Assembly: GCA_008933765.1 (NCBI GenBank)
Contig: WBUK01000012.1
Span: 62,001 to 126,000, forward strand
Reading direction: 5' to 3'
Length of the DNA stretch: 64,000 bases
Origin: Ignavibacteriaceae bacterium
GTDB lineage: Bacteria > Bacteroidota > Ignavibacteria > Ignavibacteriales > Ignavibacteriaceae
Part shown: positions 26,857 through 37,228 of the stretch, one piece after another
Layout: the number at the start of each line of letters is the position of its first letter
How positions within the stretch are numbered: position 1 is the stretch's first letter
Made by a program: the position numbers and the translations under genes
Notes under the pieces: model-generated
What the model was told of the DNA's origin: nothing
The model's input: the letters and a program-made list of their open reading frames with translations, nothing else
The model's database searches: none

Positions 26857-28923
26857 ATGAAAAGTTCGCTCCTTTTTGTAGTTTTCCTCCCGTTTCTTTT
26901 TGTTTCCATTTTCGCGCAAGAAACGATTCAAATTACCGACATCAGCCCCGACGGTAAGTCCGTCAACACTTACCCCCGCACTTCAAACCTGCAAGGTTTA
27001 GTTATCAGAACTGAAACAGCACCTTTTGGTACAACCCCTGCGTGGTCTGCCGGGCTTGAAAGACAAATAGGCGGCTTGGCTTTCGGTGATTATGATTTGG
27101 ACGGCGACCTTGACCTCGCCGCAGGCTGCTACTTCAGCAATTCGTACCCGCCAATTCCCGAGTACAACAACATGATTTTCAGAAACGATAACGGCGCTCT
27201 TACCGTCAACCCCGCTTGGTTCTCCGATGATTCCCGTTCGACTACTGATATTAAGTGGGCGGATATTAACGGAGACGGTAAACCGGACCTCTTCTCGGGC
27301 AACGGCGACGGCAGTTTTGCGCCCTCTGCAATTTATTTTAACAACGGTTCAGGCGTGCCGACTGCACCCTCGTTCCTTTTTGCCGGGCAGGCATGGACTG
27401 TGGGCACTGCCTTCGGAGATATTAACGGCGACGGGCTGCTCGATCTCGCTTTTGCCAATCAGGGCAACACAACTACGCCTCATAAACCGATTTACTATTA
27501 TATCAACCAAGGCGCCGGGTTTAACCAACTGCCCACATACAACTCCGACGATATAATGATCACCAATTCAATCGCTTTCACCGATTTGAACAACAGCGAC
27601 CTGACACGCCGGCAGGAGTCGTTCACGGTACAAACCACCGGAAACGCTGCATTTCATCTTTCGCAAACCCCGGTAACCAAAATTTTCTCGGTAACAGTGA
27701 ACGGTAACCCCACTTCAAATTACTGCTGGGACCCCGTTGGTGCATTCGTTTCCGTGGGCGGGGCGGTGCCTGCGGGCGCAACCGTTGTGGTTGAATATTA
27801 TCATGTGAAAAAGGGAGATGCCGGTACCGCAAAGTGGGTCAATTTTGCCTCGGCTTTCTACCCGAACAACGCCGGCGTTATTGCCGGTACACCCACATGG
27901 ACCGTCGGGAACACGATCTCGCAAAAAGGATGTGGTTGGGGTGATTTCGACGGGGACGGCTATCAGGATTTTGTTATCGGAGGAAGCTCGAATCCGCATG
28001 TTATTTACAAAAACAACGCCGGAACACTGAGTGACTCACCCGTTTGGTCATCCACTATTTCGCCAAACCCCGGCACTCAGGAGCTGATCGTAAACGATGT
28101 GAACAACGACGGCTACCCCGATTTCACTACCGTTAGTTTCTCACCTCCGCGTGTAGAAATTTACCTGAACGATGGGGGCACTATACCAACATTGCCGGCT
28201 TGGACATACATCGGCGCATCTTCCTTAAATTCAATTGCTTACGGCGATGTGAACAACGACGGAATGCTTGACCTCGCAGTCGGAACTGCCCGTACACCGA
28301 TTGTGTTGTTCATTAATCAGTTGGCGCCAATCCCCGTTGAACTTACTTCTTTTACTGCTGATGTTACCGATAAGGGTGTGTTGCTCAACTGGCAAACTTC
28401 AACCGAAACAAACAACCGGGAGTTTACCATCGAGCGCAAAACCGGCGATTCTGACTGGAATTCAATAGGAACCGTGCCGGGTTCGGGAACAACTACCCTG
28501 CCCGTCAGCTATTCTTTCACCGATTGCTCTTTGCTCGGGGTAACCGGGCGCGCAACTTACCGCCTCCGCCAAACCGATTACGACGGAACGCCCCACTTCC
28601 TGAAACCTGTTTCCGTTGAAATTGATAACCCCGCCTCTTTTGAAGTGGTGGGCACATACCCCAACCCTGTTGATGCAAGCTCCGCATCCGCTATCCGGAT
28701 AAAACTGCCGAACGAAGCCGGCGTGGTTGTTAAAGTTTACGACGCTGCCGGCAGGTTAGTGCTTTCATTAAATAAAGGGGTGATGAGCGCAGGCACACAC
28801 GATTTGGATATTCAGCTACAAAACGCAGTGAACGGAGTCTATTTTTACTCTGTTGAGTTCAACGGTAAGTTCGGAGACGGTAACGGAATAGTGCAAAGCG
28901 GTAAGTTCTTGATTCTTAAGTAG
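26857..28923 (+). CDS. Secreted FG-GAP/VCBS repeat protein with T9SS sorting domain
   Basis: 688 residues. Signal peptide 1-20. Six calcium-binding FG-GAP type motifs of the DxDGDxD kind (DYDLDGDLD, DINGDGKPD, DINGDGLLD, DFDGDGYQD, DVNNDGYPD, DVNNDGMLD) indicate a beta-propeller. After residue 490 a fibronectin-like segment (PVELTSFTADVTDKGVLLNW) leads to a T9SS type A C-terminal domain (TYPNPVDASS ... GKFLILK). It is probably exported through the T9SS and attached to the surface; binding partner unknown. Confidence 0.85.
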   Translation: MKSSLLFVVFLPFLFVSIFAQETIQITDISPDGKSVNTYPRTSNLQGLVIRTETAPFGTTPAWSAGLERQIGGLAFGDYDLDGDLDLAAGCYFSNSYPPIPEYNNMIFRNDNGALTVNPAWFSDDSRSTTDIKWADINGDGKPDLFSGNGDGSFAPSAIYFNNGSGVPTAPSFLFAGQAWTVGTAFGDINGDGLLDLAFANQGNTTTPHKPIYYYINQGAGFNQLPTYNSDDIMITNSIAFTDLNNSDLTRRQESFTVQTTGNAAFHLSQTPVTKIFSVTVNGNPTSNYCWDPVGAFVSVGGAVPAGATVVVEYYHVKKGDAGTAKWVNFASAFYPNNAGVIAGTPTWTVGNTISQKGCGWGDFDGDGYQDFVIGGSSNPHVIYKNNAGTLSDSPVWSSTISPNPGTQELIVNDVNNDGYPDFTTVSFSPPRVEIYLNDGGTIPTLPAWTYIGASSLNSIAYGDVNNDGMLDLAVGTARTPIVLFINQLAPIPVELTSFTADVTDKGVLLNWQTSTETNNREFTIERKTGDSDWNSIGTVPGSGTTTLPVSYSFTDCSLLGVTGRATYRLRQTDYDGTPHFLKPVSVEIDNPASFEVVGTYPNPVDASSASAIRIKLPNEAGVVVKVYDAAGRLVLSLNKGVMSAGTHDLDIQLQNAVNGVYFYSVEFNGKFGDGNGIVQSGKFLILK

Positions 28924-29069
28924 AATCCTAATTTTGAGTGCTTAATTAGAATATCTGCAAGTCATGCAATATCCGCCGACTAAAGTTGAAGATTGCTGTC
29001 AGCGGAAAAATTTAACGGCTGAAGTTATAGTCCGCCGCAAATAAAAAAATTAAACGGCTGAAGTTGAGG

Positions 29070-30212
29070 TTACTTAAACTTCAACTTCAGTTCAATAATC
29101 TCACAGTCGCTGCCGGTACGCACTGGGGGACCCCAGACACCCGCACCTGAAGAAACAAAATACTGCGTGTTCCCCCGCTTTTTGTAGCCGTACGAAAGCT
29201 CATAAACCTGCCGGACAATCAGGTTTAGAGGGAAAAGCTGCCCGTCGTGAGTATGCCCTGAAAGTTGCAGATCAACCCCCTCAGCCTCCGCTTCCGGTAG
29301 GTTAAACGGCTGATGATCCATCATAATAACGGGGAGGTTAAGTTTTTTAGCCGGTATCATCAAGTCGTGAAGTGTTGCCCTTTGTTTTCCGGCAAAGTTG
29401 TTAATCGAACGGTCTTCCCTGCCGAGTATCACCAACCCTCCTTCAATCACTTTCATAGAGTCAGTCAACAACTCAATGCCCGATTTTCTTATAAAATCTG
29501 TGCTTTCTCTGTAGCCGTTGATAAACTCGTGGTTCCCGTTTATCGTAATAACGCCAAGCGGAGCTTTAATTTTGTGCAGAACCTTATCAATTTCGTGACG
29601 AATCAGGTGGTGCGCTTTGTCGTCAACGATATCACCGCCCATAAGAATGAGGTCAGGTTTAATCTCTTCCAGGATGCGCACCACTTCTTCGGCTCTTTTC
29701 GCGCCGCCGATTGGTGAAAAGTGAGTATCCGAAAGAAACGCCACTTTAAGCTCGGTGAGCGAACTCGCCCGTTTGGGCAGTTGCAACTCCAATTGTTTAA
29801 CCTTAATGTTGTTTGCGTTGTAAAACCCGTAGCCTACATAAGCAATAAGAAGGAGCAGCACACCAACAAAGCCCACAAGTTTTAAGCGGGCGACACTTCC
29901 GAAAAGATCGTAGGGAATAAAAGGGAAGAAATGGTCAACCAAACGCAAAATATCGACAAAAACAACTATCAAAAACGCATAAAGGATAACGGCAAACCAA
30001 AGCGCTCCCCAAAATTGAAGTAAATCGTAGAGTGCATTATCCCAGTCCAAAACCCGTGCAAGCACATAGCCCGCCGCACCAAGCCAAAAAACGATACCAA
30101 AAACAATTTTGAGATAGTGCGGCAGCGCCTCAGTCGCCTGATAAGCCCTTAAATAAACATACGCATTCGCCGAACCGTAAACCGCAAGAAAAACAACAAG
30201 AAACAGAGCCAT
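29070..30212 (-). CDS. Membrane metallophosphoesterase, YaeI-like
   Basis: 380 residues. Residues 1-125 carry about four membrane helices; the rest is a calcineurin-like phosphoesterase with FLSDTHFSP, MGGDIVDD, INGNHEF and SGHTHDGQLFP. YaeI-type enzymes cleave UDP-2,3-diacylglucosamine or other lipid phosphodiesters, but true substrate is unproven here. ATG start. The 146 bp after its stop contain two copies of an ACGGCTGAAGTT motif 39 bp apart. Confidence 0.87.
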   Translation of the reverse strand: MALFLVVFLAVYGSANAYVYLRAYQATEALPHYLKIVFGIVFWLGAAGYVLARVLDWDNALYDLLQFWGALWFAVILYAFLIVVFVDILRLVDHFFPFIPYDLFGSVARLKLVGFVGVLLLLIAYVGYGFYNANNIKVKQLELQLPKRASSLTELKVAFLSDTHFSPIGGAKRAEEVVRILEEIKPDLILMGGDIVDDKAHHLIRHEIDKVLHKIKAPLGVITINGNHEFINGYRESTDFIRKSGIELLTDSMKVIEGGLVILGREDRSINNFAGKQRATLHDLMIPAKKLNLPVIMMDHQPFNLPEAEAEGVDLQLSGHTHDGQLFPLNLIVRQVYELSYGYKKRGNTQYFVSSGAGVWGPPVRTGSDCEIIELKLKFK

Positions 30213-30418
30213 AAACCGAATATTTTTTAGACAATATTTGAATTATATCTGAATTTCAGATAAATGAGAGTGAATTTCAAATGAATGACGGGTGAATAAC
30301 ACCGAATAATTGACAAATATAACAGAAATTTGGGAAAATAATACATTTAGGTTAACAGAATTGTCGGTTTCTCTGTTCAAAACTGCCCTTTTACTGCACA
30401 CAAACAGCCGAAAAGGGT

Positions 30419-30426
30419 TAAGTTTG
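30419..30426 (+). promoter_or_regulatory. Candidate -7 box TAAGTTTG upstream of gmhA
   Basis: Matches TAnnTTTG and lies 29 bp before the gmhA ATG; no good TTG at the -33 position. Confidence 0.35.
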
Positions 30427-30455
30427 TATATTAAAATAAATAAATATTTGCAAAA

Positions 30456-31052
30456 ATGATTAAAAAAGATTTCCTTGTTGCCTCACTCAAAGAGAGCGCA
30501 AAAACCAAAACCGACATGATTGATGCCTGCGCGGGCGAAATACTTGCAGCGATCGACCTTTTGGTTGCCGCGTTCAAAAACGGCAATAAGATTTTACTCT
30601 GCGGAAACGGCGGAAGTGCGGCGGACGCACAACACCTCGCAACTGAATTTATGATTCGGCTGAATCACGAGCTGAGCCGCCCGGCTATTCCAGCGATTGC
30701 ATTAACTACCGACACTTCCAACCTTACCGCCGGCGGCAACGACATTGGCTTCGAAAATGTGTTTGCCCGCAGCGTCGAGGGGCTTGGCAACCCGGGTGAT
30801 GTGCTGTACGCAATTTCTACCTCGGGCAACTCGCCGAATGTGGTTAAAGCGGTTGAAGCAGCGCGAAAAAAAGGGATGAAGGTCATCGGGTTGCTCGGTG
30901 GAACCGGGGGGAAACTTAAACCCTTGGTTGATGTTCCGGTGGTTATTCCTTCCGGTAATGTGCAAAGGATTCAGGAGGGGCACATAACTGCCGGGCATAT
31001 TATTTTTGAACTTACTGAACTTGAACTTTTTTCCAATAAAATTGACGGATAA
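30456..31052 (+). CDS. gmhA: D-sedoheptulose-7-phosphate isomerase
   Basis: 198-residue SIS-domain enzyme. It converts sedoheptulose-7-phosphate to glycero-manno-heptose-7-phosphate, the first step to the heptose of lipopolysaccharide core. Motifs: LCGNGGSAADAQHLATEF (48-65), AISTSGNSPNV (sugar phosphate site) and RIQEGHITAGHIIFELTE with the catalytic Glu and His. Length is typical. The next gene starts 2 bp after the stop, although no other heptose gene is nearby. Confidence 0.92.
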   Translation: MIKKDFLVASLKESAKTKTDMIDACAGEILAAIDLLVAAFKNGNKILLCGNGGSAADAQHLATEFMIRLNHELSRPAIPAIALTTDTSNLTAGGNDIGFENVFARSVEGLGNPGDVLYAISTSGNSPNVVKAVEAARKKGMKVIGLLGGTGGKLKPLVDVPVVIPSGNVQRIQEGHITAGHIIFELTELELFSNKIDG

Positions 31053-31054
31053 TT

Positions 31055-32884
31055 GTGGATATCGATCTTTTAGTGGTGGGTGGCGGAGCTTCGGGGATTT
31101 GTGCCGGGATTCAGGCGGCGAGAATGGGTGTGAAAACTATTGTTGTTGAAGAGTCTTCAATGGTCGGGGGGATGTTCCTTGCAGCCGGCGTTACGGCTTT
31201 CGACGGGAACAAACACGCCGTCGGCGGTGGGTTATTCGGCGAATTTAGAAGAAAATTGGAAGATTATTACGGCGGGCTTGAAAAGACTTACACCGGATGG
31301 ATAAGCCACACCTGCTTTGAGCCGCGCGTTGGTGAACAGGCACTTAATGAACTGATTGAAACCGCCGGCGATAACTTAATAATTCTGCGTAACACTAAAT
31401 TGGTTTCGGTTATTAAAGAACACAATGTGATTAAAGGAGCCGTTTTTCAGACGCTTCAAGGAGGTGAAGGGGGTACTGCAAAGGTGGCCGGGAATACGGG
31501 TGAAGAAGGGGAGGCAGCCTATGTGGATGAAGACAGAACAACCGGTAATGCGAGGAGAAACGAGGCAAACAGCGACGCCGGTGAAGCTGGCGGTTCAGGT
31601 TTAACGAGCAAACAAAGCAGATTCGGTGAACTGTTTGAAATCAGGGCAAAAATCACTATTGAAGCCACAGAATACGGTGACCTGCTCTATAAAGCCGGGT
31701 TACCCTTCAGGTTTGGCAGAGAGTCAACCCACGAAACGGGCGAACCTTCGGCACCAAACCAACCCGACGATATTGTTCAGGATTTAACCTATTGCGCTAT
31801 TCTTAAAAAATCACCCGGAAACACGAAAATTACCCCGGCTTCAAAAAATTATGACCCCGAAAGGTTCATCAACTCAACGGCGATACACTCCGATACAACG
31901 GATGAAAAAGAGCTGAACCATAAACTTCACGATTGGGAAAGTTTTATTTCCTATGCGGCACTTCCGGGGGATAAATATCTGCTGAACTGGCCCTTCAGGG
32001 CGAACGACTACCCCACTACCCGCGACATTTACGACGACGAAAACAAGCGCGAAGAGCACCTGCAAAAAGCAAAAGAGCTTACCTTGGACTATATTCACTA
32101 CATCCAAACGAAACTCGGACACCCGGAGTGGGTACTCGATGATTCGGCTTACGACACCCCCGACGGGCTGCCGCCAATTCCTTATGTCAGAGAAGCAAGG
32201 CGGGGTATCGGACTTAGAACGATGACCGAGTGGGATGTGGTGCCCGATGAAAACACCCTCAGACCATATTTGGTTACTGATTCCATCGCCGTTGGGGATT
32301 ATTTTCTCGACCATCACCACAGTGCTTTCTTCAAGCCGGAGGGTGAGCGCTTGGTGGAAGATTTGCCGGATAACGCACCGTTTCAGATTCCGGTCGGTTG
32401 CCTGATTCCCGCAGGGGTTGATGGGCTTCTTCTGGCTGAAAAATCGATTTCCGTAACGCACATAGTTAACGGTTGCACACGGCTTCAGCCTGTAGTTATG
32501 CTTATTGGTCAGGCGGCCGGGGCTTTGGCGGCGCATGCAATCAGACACAACCAACGCCCTGCGGATGTGCCCGTCGAAAAGGTGCAAAATGCGCTGCTGA
32601 AATCCGGCTGCCAGCTCTTCCCTTATACCGATCTTTGGGGCGACGACCCAATGTTTGTGAAAATTCAAAAGTATGCCCTGCTTGGTTTCTATGTGGTGAA
32701 AGATGATTTTTCTTTCCAAAAAGATGAACCGTTGGAGGAGGGGGAAATTGAAGCATGGCTGGAATCTTTCGCAAACGACGAAGAGGAAATGAGCGGCTTT
32801 GTTGAGGAACTCAGAGGAAAACCAAGATATGCCCTTTTCGATTTTATCGATGAACTCTTGGAAAAGGAAGAAGCCAACGGTTGA
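31055..32884 (+). CDS. FAD-dependent oxidoreductase (FAD_oxidored family)
   Basis: 609 residues, GTG start 2 bp after gmhA. N-terminal dinucleotide-binding loop LLVVGGGASGICAG (5-18) with a second glycine-rich segment VGGMFLAAGV, then the family's internal FAD-contact regions (GLRTMTEWDV, LIPAGVDGLLLAEKSIS, CTRLQPVVMLIGQAAG). Substrate is unknown; relatives are often annotated as xanthan lyase-like or secreted oxidoreductases, but no signal peptide is seen. Residues 136-188 are a Gly/Glu/Ala/Asp-rich insert between two strands of the fold. Coupling to gmhA suggests cotranscription only. Confidence 0.83.
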   Translation: MDIDLLVVGGGASGICAGIQAARMGVKTIVVEESSMVGGMFLAAGVTAFDGNKHAVGGGLFGEFRRKLEDYYGGLEKTYTGWISHTCFEPRVGEQALNELIETAGDNLIILRNTKLVSVIKEHNVIKGAVFQTLQGGEGGTAKVAGNTGEEGEAAYVDEDRTTGNARRNEANSDAGEAGGSGLTSKQSRFGELFEIRAKITIEATEYGDLLYKAGLPFRFGRESTHETGEPSAPNQPDDIVQDLTYCAILKKSPGNTKITPASKNYDPERFINSTAIHSDTTDEKELNHKLHDWESFISYAALPGDKYLLNWPFRANDYPTTRDIYDDENKREEHLQKAKELTLDYIHYIQTKLGHPEWVLDDSAYDTPDGLPPIPYVREARRGIGLRTMTEWDVVPDENTLRPYLVTDSIAVGDYFLDHHHSAFFKPEGERLVEDLPDNAPFQIPVGCLIPAGVDGLLLAEKSISVTHIVNGCTRLQPVVMLIGQAAGALAAHAIRHNQRPADVPVEKVQNALLKSGCQLFPYTDLWGDDPMFVKIQKYALLGFYVVKDDFSFQKDEPLEEGEIEAWLESFANDEEEMSGFVEELRGKPRYALFDFIDELLEKEEANG

Positions 32885-33097
32885 GAGTGGCAAGCCTGCT
32901 ACTGATTAATGATAAACAGAGTGGGTAACGGCGGAATTGTGCCCCGCAGTGAGAAACAGGAAGCAACGGATAAAGAATTACTGACTACTAAGGCAGGCGC
33001 CGACAGCTTCCGGCAACGGGCAACCGCCCAAAAACAACCGTTAACAACAAAACAACAAAAAAACAAAAAAAACAGAATAACGAAAGAATAAAGAAAA

Positions 33098-35065
33098 ATG
33101 TTAAGGTATTTAACCTTTTTACCGGTTATTTCCTTCTTGCTTTTTGCGCAGGGCGTTCCTGACGAATATTTCGTGCGCAACGGCGAAGTCTGTTTCAGGT
33201 TCAAATTTTTCAGTGAAAAAGAGATTCCTGAAATTTCAAAGATCATATCGATCGACGGTGTATCGGGCAAGTATATAACCGCTTACGCCAACAAAGATGA
33301 GTTCAGAAAGTTCGAGAAACTTGGATATTCTTTCGAAGTGTTGCCTCCGCCGGGCGATAAGCCCGTTCAAATGGGAGACCCCCGCTCAACCGAAGCGTGG
33401 GATGTTTACCCAACCTATGAGGGATATGTGCAAATGATGAACTCGTTCGCTTCCGACTACCCAAACCTCTGTCGCTTAGTTGACGCAGGCAACACCGTGC
33501 AGGGGCGGAAGATTCTCTTCTTAGTTATCACTAAAAATGTGAACAACCCGGCGCCTAAACCGAGGTTCATGCACACCTCTTCCATGCACGGCGATGAAAC
33601 CGCCGCCTATGTTAATATGCTTCGCTTTGCCGACTATCTTTTGGTGAACTACAATTCCGACCCTTTCGTAACCAACTTGGTGGATAATGTTGAAATTTGG
33701 ATAAACCCGCTGGCAAACCCTGACGGAACTTACAGAAGCGGCAATTCAACCGTTTCCGGGGCGAGGCGAGGCAACGCAAACAATATTGATATTAACCGGA
33801 ACTTCCCCGATGCAATCTACGGCGACCACCCCGATGGCTACGCCTGGCAGCCGGAAACCATAGTTATGATGAACTTGGCGAAACAGTATAATTTCAACAT
33901 GTCGATTAACTATCACGGCGGGGCAGAAGTGGTGAACTACCCGTGGGATAACCGCACAACAAACCACGCCGATAACAACTGGTGGGTTTACATCGCAAGA
34001 AGATACGCTGATACTGTGCACAATTACTGCAACAACAACGGCTATCTTTCCGATTTCAATAACGGTATCGTGCGAGGGTGCGACTGGTACACCGTCTTTG
34101 GAGGAAGGCAGGACTGGATGACCTATTTCCACGGCGGCAGAGAGATGACAATTGAACTCTCGAACACGAAACTAATTTCCGCAAGTTACATCCCGACGAT
34201 ATGGCAGTATAACCGCGCCTCGTGGCTAAATGTAACGGCAGAACTGCTCACCGGAATACAAGGGCGGGTTACAGACCCTGACGGAAACCCCGTTAAAGTG
34301 AAAGTTTCAATCCCGGGGCATGACATAACAAACTCGGAAGTTTTCTCCGATTCGATTTCCGGCTATTACGCCCGACTTATCGAACCCGGCACTTATGCAC
34401 TTACCTTTTCGGCACCGGGCTACACTTCGGTTACCGTGCCGGGGTTGCTTTCGGTTGCCGGGAGCAGAACAATTCACGATATTGTAATCTACCCGACGGG
34501 ATGGGTGCCCGTTGAGTTTTCCTCTTTCACTTCCGAAGTGGTGCCCGGTGGGGTTGAACTTAAGTGGCGAACCGCCTCTGAAACCAACAACCGCTGCTTC
34601 ATAGTCGAACTTGCCGAAGATGGAAGCAACTTCGCACCCGTTGCAGAAGTTGAAGGTGCCGGCACTTCCACTGATGAGCATTTTTACTCGGTTTATCTTC
34701 CGCTTGACCATGCGGGTGCTTATTATTTCAGAATAAAACAGACCGATTTCGACGGCACGGCTAAATTTTCGCAGGTGGTTAAAACAGAGTTTGGCGCGGT
34801 TAAAAGTTTCCGGCTTTCTCAGAACTACCCGAACCCATTTAACTCCTCAACAATTCTTAATTTTTCGCTGCCGGTAGCCTCTGATGTGGCATTAACGGTT
34901 TACTCGATTGAAGGGCGAGTTGTTGCAAGAAGAGATTTGGGCTTAATGCCCGCCGGTGAGCACTCTTACAGGTTTGAAGCGGCTGAACTGACGAGCGGGA
35001 ATTATATTATTACGCTGAATGCCGGAACTTTTACCGCTTCGCGGAAAGTTACTTATCTGAAGTGA
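33098..35065 (+). CDS. Secreted M14 zinc carboxypeptidase with T9SS sorting domain
   Basis: 655 residues. Signal peptide 1-18. Peptidase M14 domain about 100-390 with HGDET (zinc His and Glu), INRNFPD, zinc His in NYHGG and catalytic Glu in MTIELS. Then a carboxypeptidase regulatory-like domain (IQGRVTDPDGNPV), a fibronectin-like segment (PVEFSSFTSEV) and a T9SS C-terminal domain (NYPNPFNSSTILNFSLP ... KVTYLK). It should act on extracellular peptides. The gap before it (32885-33097) is A-rich and has no convincing gene. Followed 63 bp later by an S46 peptidase on the same strand. Confidence 0.92.
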   Translation: MLRYLTFLPVISFLLFAQGVPDEYFVRNGEVCFRFKFFSEKEIPEISKIISIDGVSGKYITAYANKDEFRKFEKLGYSFEVLPPPGDKPVQMGDPRSTEAWDVYPTYEGYVQMMNSFASDYPNLCRLVDAGNTVQGRKILFLVITKNVNNPAPKPRFMHTSSMHGDETAAYVNMLRFADYLLVNYNSDPFVTNLVDNVEIWINPLANPDGTYRSGNSTVSGARRGNANNIDINRNFPDAIYGDHPDGYAWQPETIVMMNLAKQYNFNMSINYHGGAEVVNYPWDNRTTNHADNNWWVYIARRYADTVHNYCNNNGYLSDFNNGIVRGCDWYTVFGGRQDWMTYFHGGREMTIELSNTKLISASYIPTIWQYNRASWLNVTAELLTGIQGRVTDPDGNPVKVKVSIPGHDITNSEVFSDSISGYYARLIEPGTYALTFSAPGYTSVTVPGLLSVAGSRTIHDIVIYPTGWVPVEFSSFTSEVVPGGVELKWRTASETNNRCFIVELAEDGSNFAPVAEVEGAGTSTDEHFYSVYLPLDHAGAYYFRIKQTDFDGTAKFSQVVKTEFGAVKSFRLSQNYPNPFNSSTILNFSLPVASDVALTVYSIEGRVVARRDLGLMPAGEHSYRFEAAELTSGNYIITLNAGTFTASRKVTYLK

Positions 35066-35128
35066 TTTTTCACGGGTTGGTTGTGTAATTATTAACAAAT
35101 CATTTAACTTTAACGGAGAACTGATATA

Positions 35129-37228
35129 ATGTTAAAGCAACTTTTCTTCTTTTTATTCACCATTTCTTCACTTTTTGCGCAGTATGGAGGGATAAACCTC
35201 GATACTGTTAAAGCCGGCAAGTGGGATATGGGCAAAATGTGGACATTCGAGAAGCCGCCCGTTGATTACTTTGCGGAAACTTACAATTTCCACCCTTCGC
35301 CCGAATGGTTTAACAAAGTCAGAAGAGCTGCGCTCCGTTTTGGCGGCGGGTGCTCCGCTTCTTTCGTTTCTGAAGACGGGCTGATTATGACAAACCACCA
35401 CTGCGGCAGAAACATTGTTTATAAAGGACAAAAAGAGGGGGAAGATTTCCTGCGCGATGGCTTCTACGCCGGCTCACTTGAAAACGAAAGAAGAATTGCC
35501 GACCTCTATGTTGAACAATTAGTTTACATTGAAGATATTACTGACAGACTGAACGAAGCTCTTCTTACTGCACAAACCGACGAGGAAAAAGTTGCCGTTA
35601 AAAAAGCGAAATCCAACGAAATCAAAGCGGAAGCCGAAGGGAAAAACCCCGATTTGAAGTTTCAGATTGTCTCTTTATACAACGGTGGGAGAACCTCGCT
35701 CTATGGATATAAAGTGTATGATGATGTGCGGCTCGTCTTTGCTCCCGACCTCAGAACGGCAAAAGTTGGCGGTGATTACGATAATTTCACCTACCCCCGT
35801 TATGGGCTTGACTGTATGTTCTTCAGAGCTTACGAAAACGGAAAGCCGATTAAAACCGACGACTGGTTCGCCTGGAGCGAAAAAGGCGCCGACGAGGGTG
35901 ATGTGGTCTTCGTGATCGGTAACCCCGGCAGCACTTCAAGAATTAACACTATGGCGCAAATTGAGTACGAACGCGACTACTTCTATCCCCCGATCGTTGA
36001 GTGGCTGAGGGAGCTTTACACGATTGTGGAAGATCAGGTTATGGCGGGCAATACCGAAAACTATAAATTGGTGGCGGAACTTTACTCAATCGGAAACAGC
36101 TTGAAAGTGTATGAAGGTATCTCGAAAGGGCTGCAGGATCAATATCTGATCGCACGCAAAAAAGATTTTGAAAATAAGTTCAAAGCCGCCGTGAAAGCCG
36201 ATCCCGAACTTAATGCAAAATACGGACACATCTGGGATGAAGTGGCGCAGGGGCGCGAAAAACTAAAACCTATTGCGCGGGAAATTTTCGGTTATAACTT
36301 CAACCGCAGATATACTCCTGAGCTTTTCAGGGTTGCTGCCTCTTTGGTTACGGTTGCCGAAAATCGTAAAACTTTCCCGGAGTATTATTCATCTGCCGAG
36401 TTGGATTCTATAGCCGGCACCTATTTCCCCGCTTCGCTGGATGCTGAAACCCAAAGCCGCTATCTTCAGGTACAGGTGGACCTGCTTCTGCGGAATCTTT
36501 CCGGCAATAAAGAGCTGATAACCCAAATGTTCGGTGGCAACACCGGAGCGGCGGCACTTCAGTATCTTCTTTCAAATACTAAGCTTACGGATAAAGCATA
36601 CCGGGCGAAACTGCTGAACGGAGACCCGGATGAAATATTAAAATCGGGTGACCCCGTAATTAATTACATCGTTACGACAAAGAAAAAATTGACTGAATAC
36701 GGCAAAATTAACCGTGAAATACTGCTGAAAGATCAGGTGAACAACGCTCTGTTGGGTGAAGCCCTCTACAAAGTTTACGGCGAATCGATTCCGCCCGACG
36801 CAACTTTTACCCTTCGAATAAGCGACGGTGTGGTGAAAGGTTACAACTACAACGGAACGGTTGCACCCGTTAAAACAACATTTTACGGCGTTTTGGACAG
36901 ATATTATTCGTTCAACAAGAAGTTCCCTTTCAATTTACCGCCCGTCTGGGAGAACCTTCCGAAAGATTTTGACCTGTCAACACCGCTTAATATGATAACC
37001 ACAAACGACATCATCGGGGGTAACTCCGGCAGCCCCATGGTGAACGAAGAGGGTAAAATCGTCGGACTGATATTCGACGGAAACATCGAAAGCCACACCG
37101 CAGATTTCATCTACACCGATGAAGCAAACAGGGCAATCTCCGTCCACTCCCGCGGAATAACAGAGGCAATATCCAACCTCTATGGCGCAAAAGCATTGGC
37201 AAAGGAGATCATATCAGGAAAGAGATAA
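35129..37228 (+). CDS. S46 family dipeptidyl-peptidase (DPP7/DPP11 type)
   Basis: 699 residues, signal peptide 1-18. Catalytic triad segments: GLIMTNHHCGR (His), GGDYDNFTYPRYGLD (Asp) and GGNSGSPMVNEEGK (Ser). S46 enzymes cut dipeptides from oligopeptide N-termini in the periplasm; DPP7 prefers hydrophobic and DPP11 acidic residues. The deciding position near FDGNIESHTADF cannot be assigned without an alignment. No T9SS domain, so periplasmic, taking up products of the surface peptidases. GGAG ribosome site before the ATG. Confidence 0.93.
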   Translation: MLKQLFFFLFTISSLFAQYGGINLDTVKAGKWDMGKMWTFEKPPVDYFAETYNFHPSPEWFNKVRRAALRFGGGCSASFVSEDGLIMTNHHCGRNIVYKGQKEGEDFLRDGFYAGSLENERRIADLYVEQLVYIEDITDRLNEALLTAQTDEEKVAVKKAKSNEIKAEAEGKNPDLKFQIVSLYNGGRTSLYGYKVYDDVRLVFAPDLRTAKVGGDYDNFTYPRYGLDCMFFRAYENGKPIKTDDWFAWSEKGADEGDVVFVIGNPGSTSRINTMAQIEYERDYFYPPIVEWLRELYTIVEDQVMAGNTENYKLVAELYSIGNSLKVYEGISKGLQDQYLIARKKDFENKFKAAVKADPELNAKYGHIWDEVAQGREKLKPIAREIFGYNFNRRYTPELFRVAASLVTVAENRKTFPEYYSSAELDSIAGTYFPASLDAETQSRYLQVQVDLLLRNLSGNKELITQMFGGNTGAAALQYLLSNTKLTDKAYRAKLLNGDPDEILKSGDPVINYIVTTKKKLTEYGKINREILLKDQVNNALLGEALYKVYGESIPPDATFTLRISDGVVKGYNYNGTVAPVKTTFYGVLDRYYSFNKKFPFNLPPVWENLPKDFDLSTPLNMITTNDIIGGNSGSPMVNEEGKIVGLIFDGNIESHTADFIYTDEANRAISVHSRGITEAISNLYGAKALAKEIISGKR

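Noticed and set aside
31874..32893. 339-codon minus-strand reading frame
   Set aside because: Entirely antisense to the FAD oxidoreductase, with no recognisable domain.
32909..33091. 60-codon plus-strand frame before the M14 peptidase
   Set aside because: Lys/Gln-rich product of an A-rich spacer without a ribosome site.
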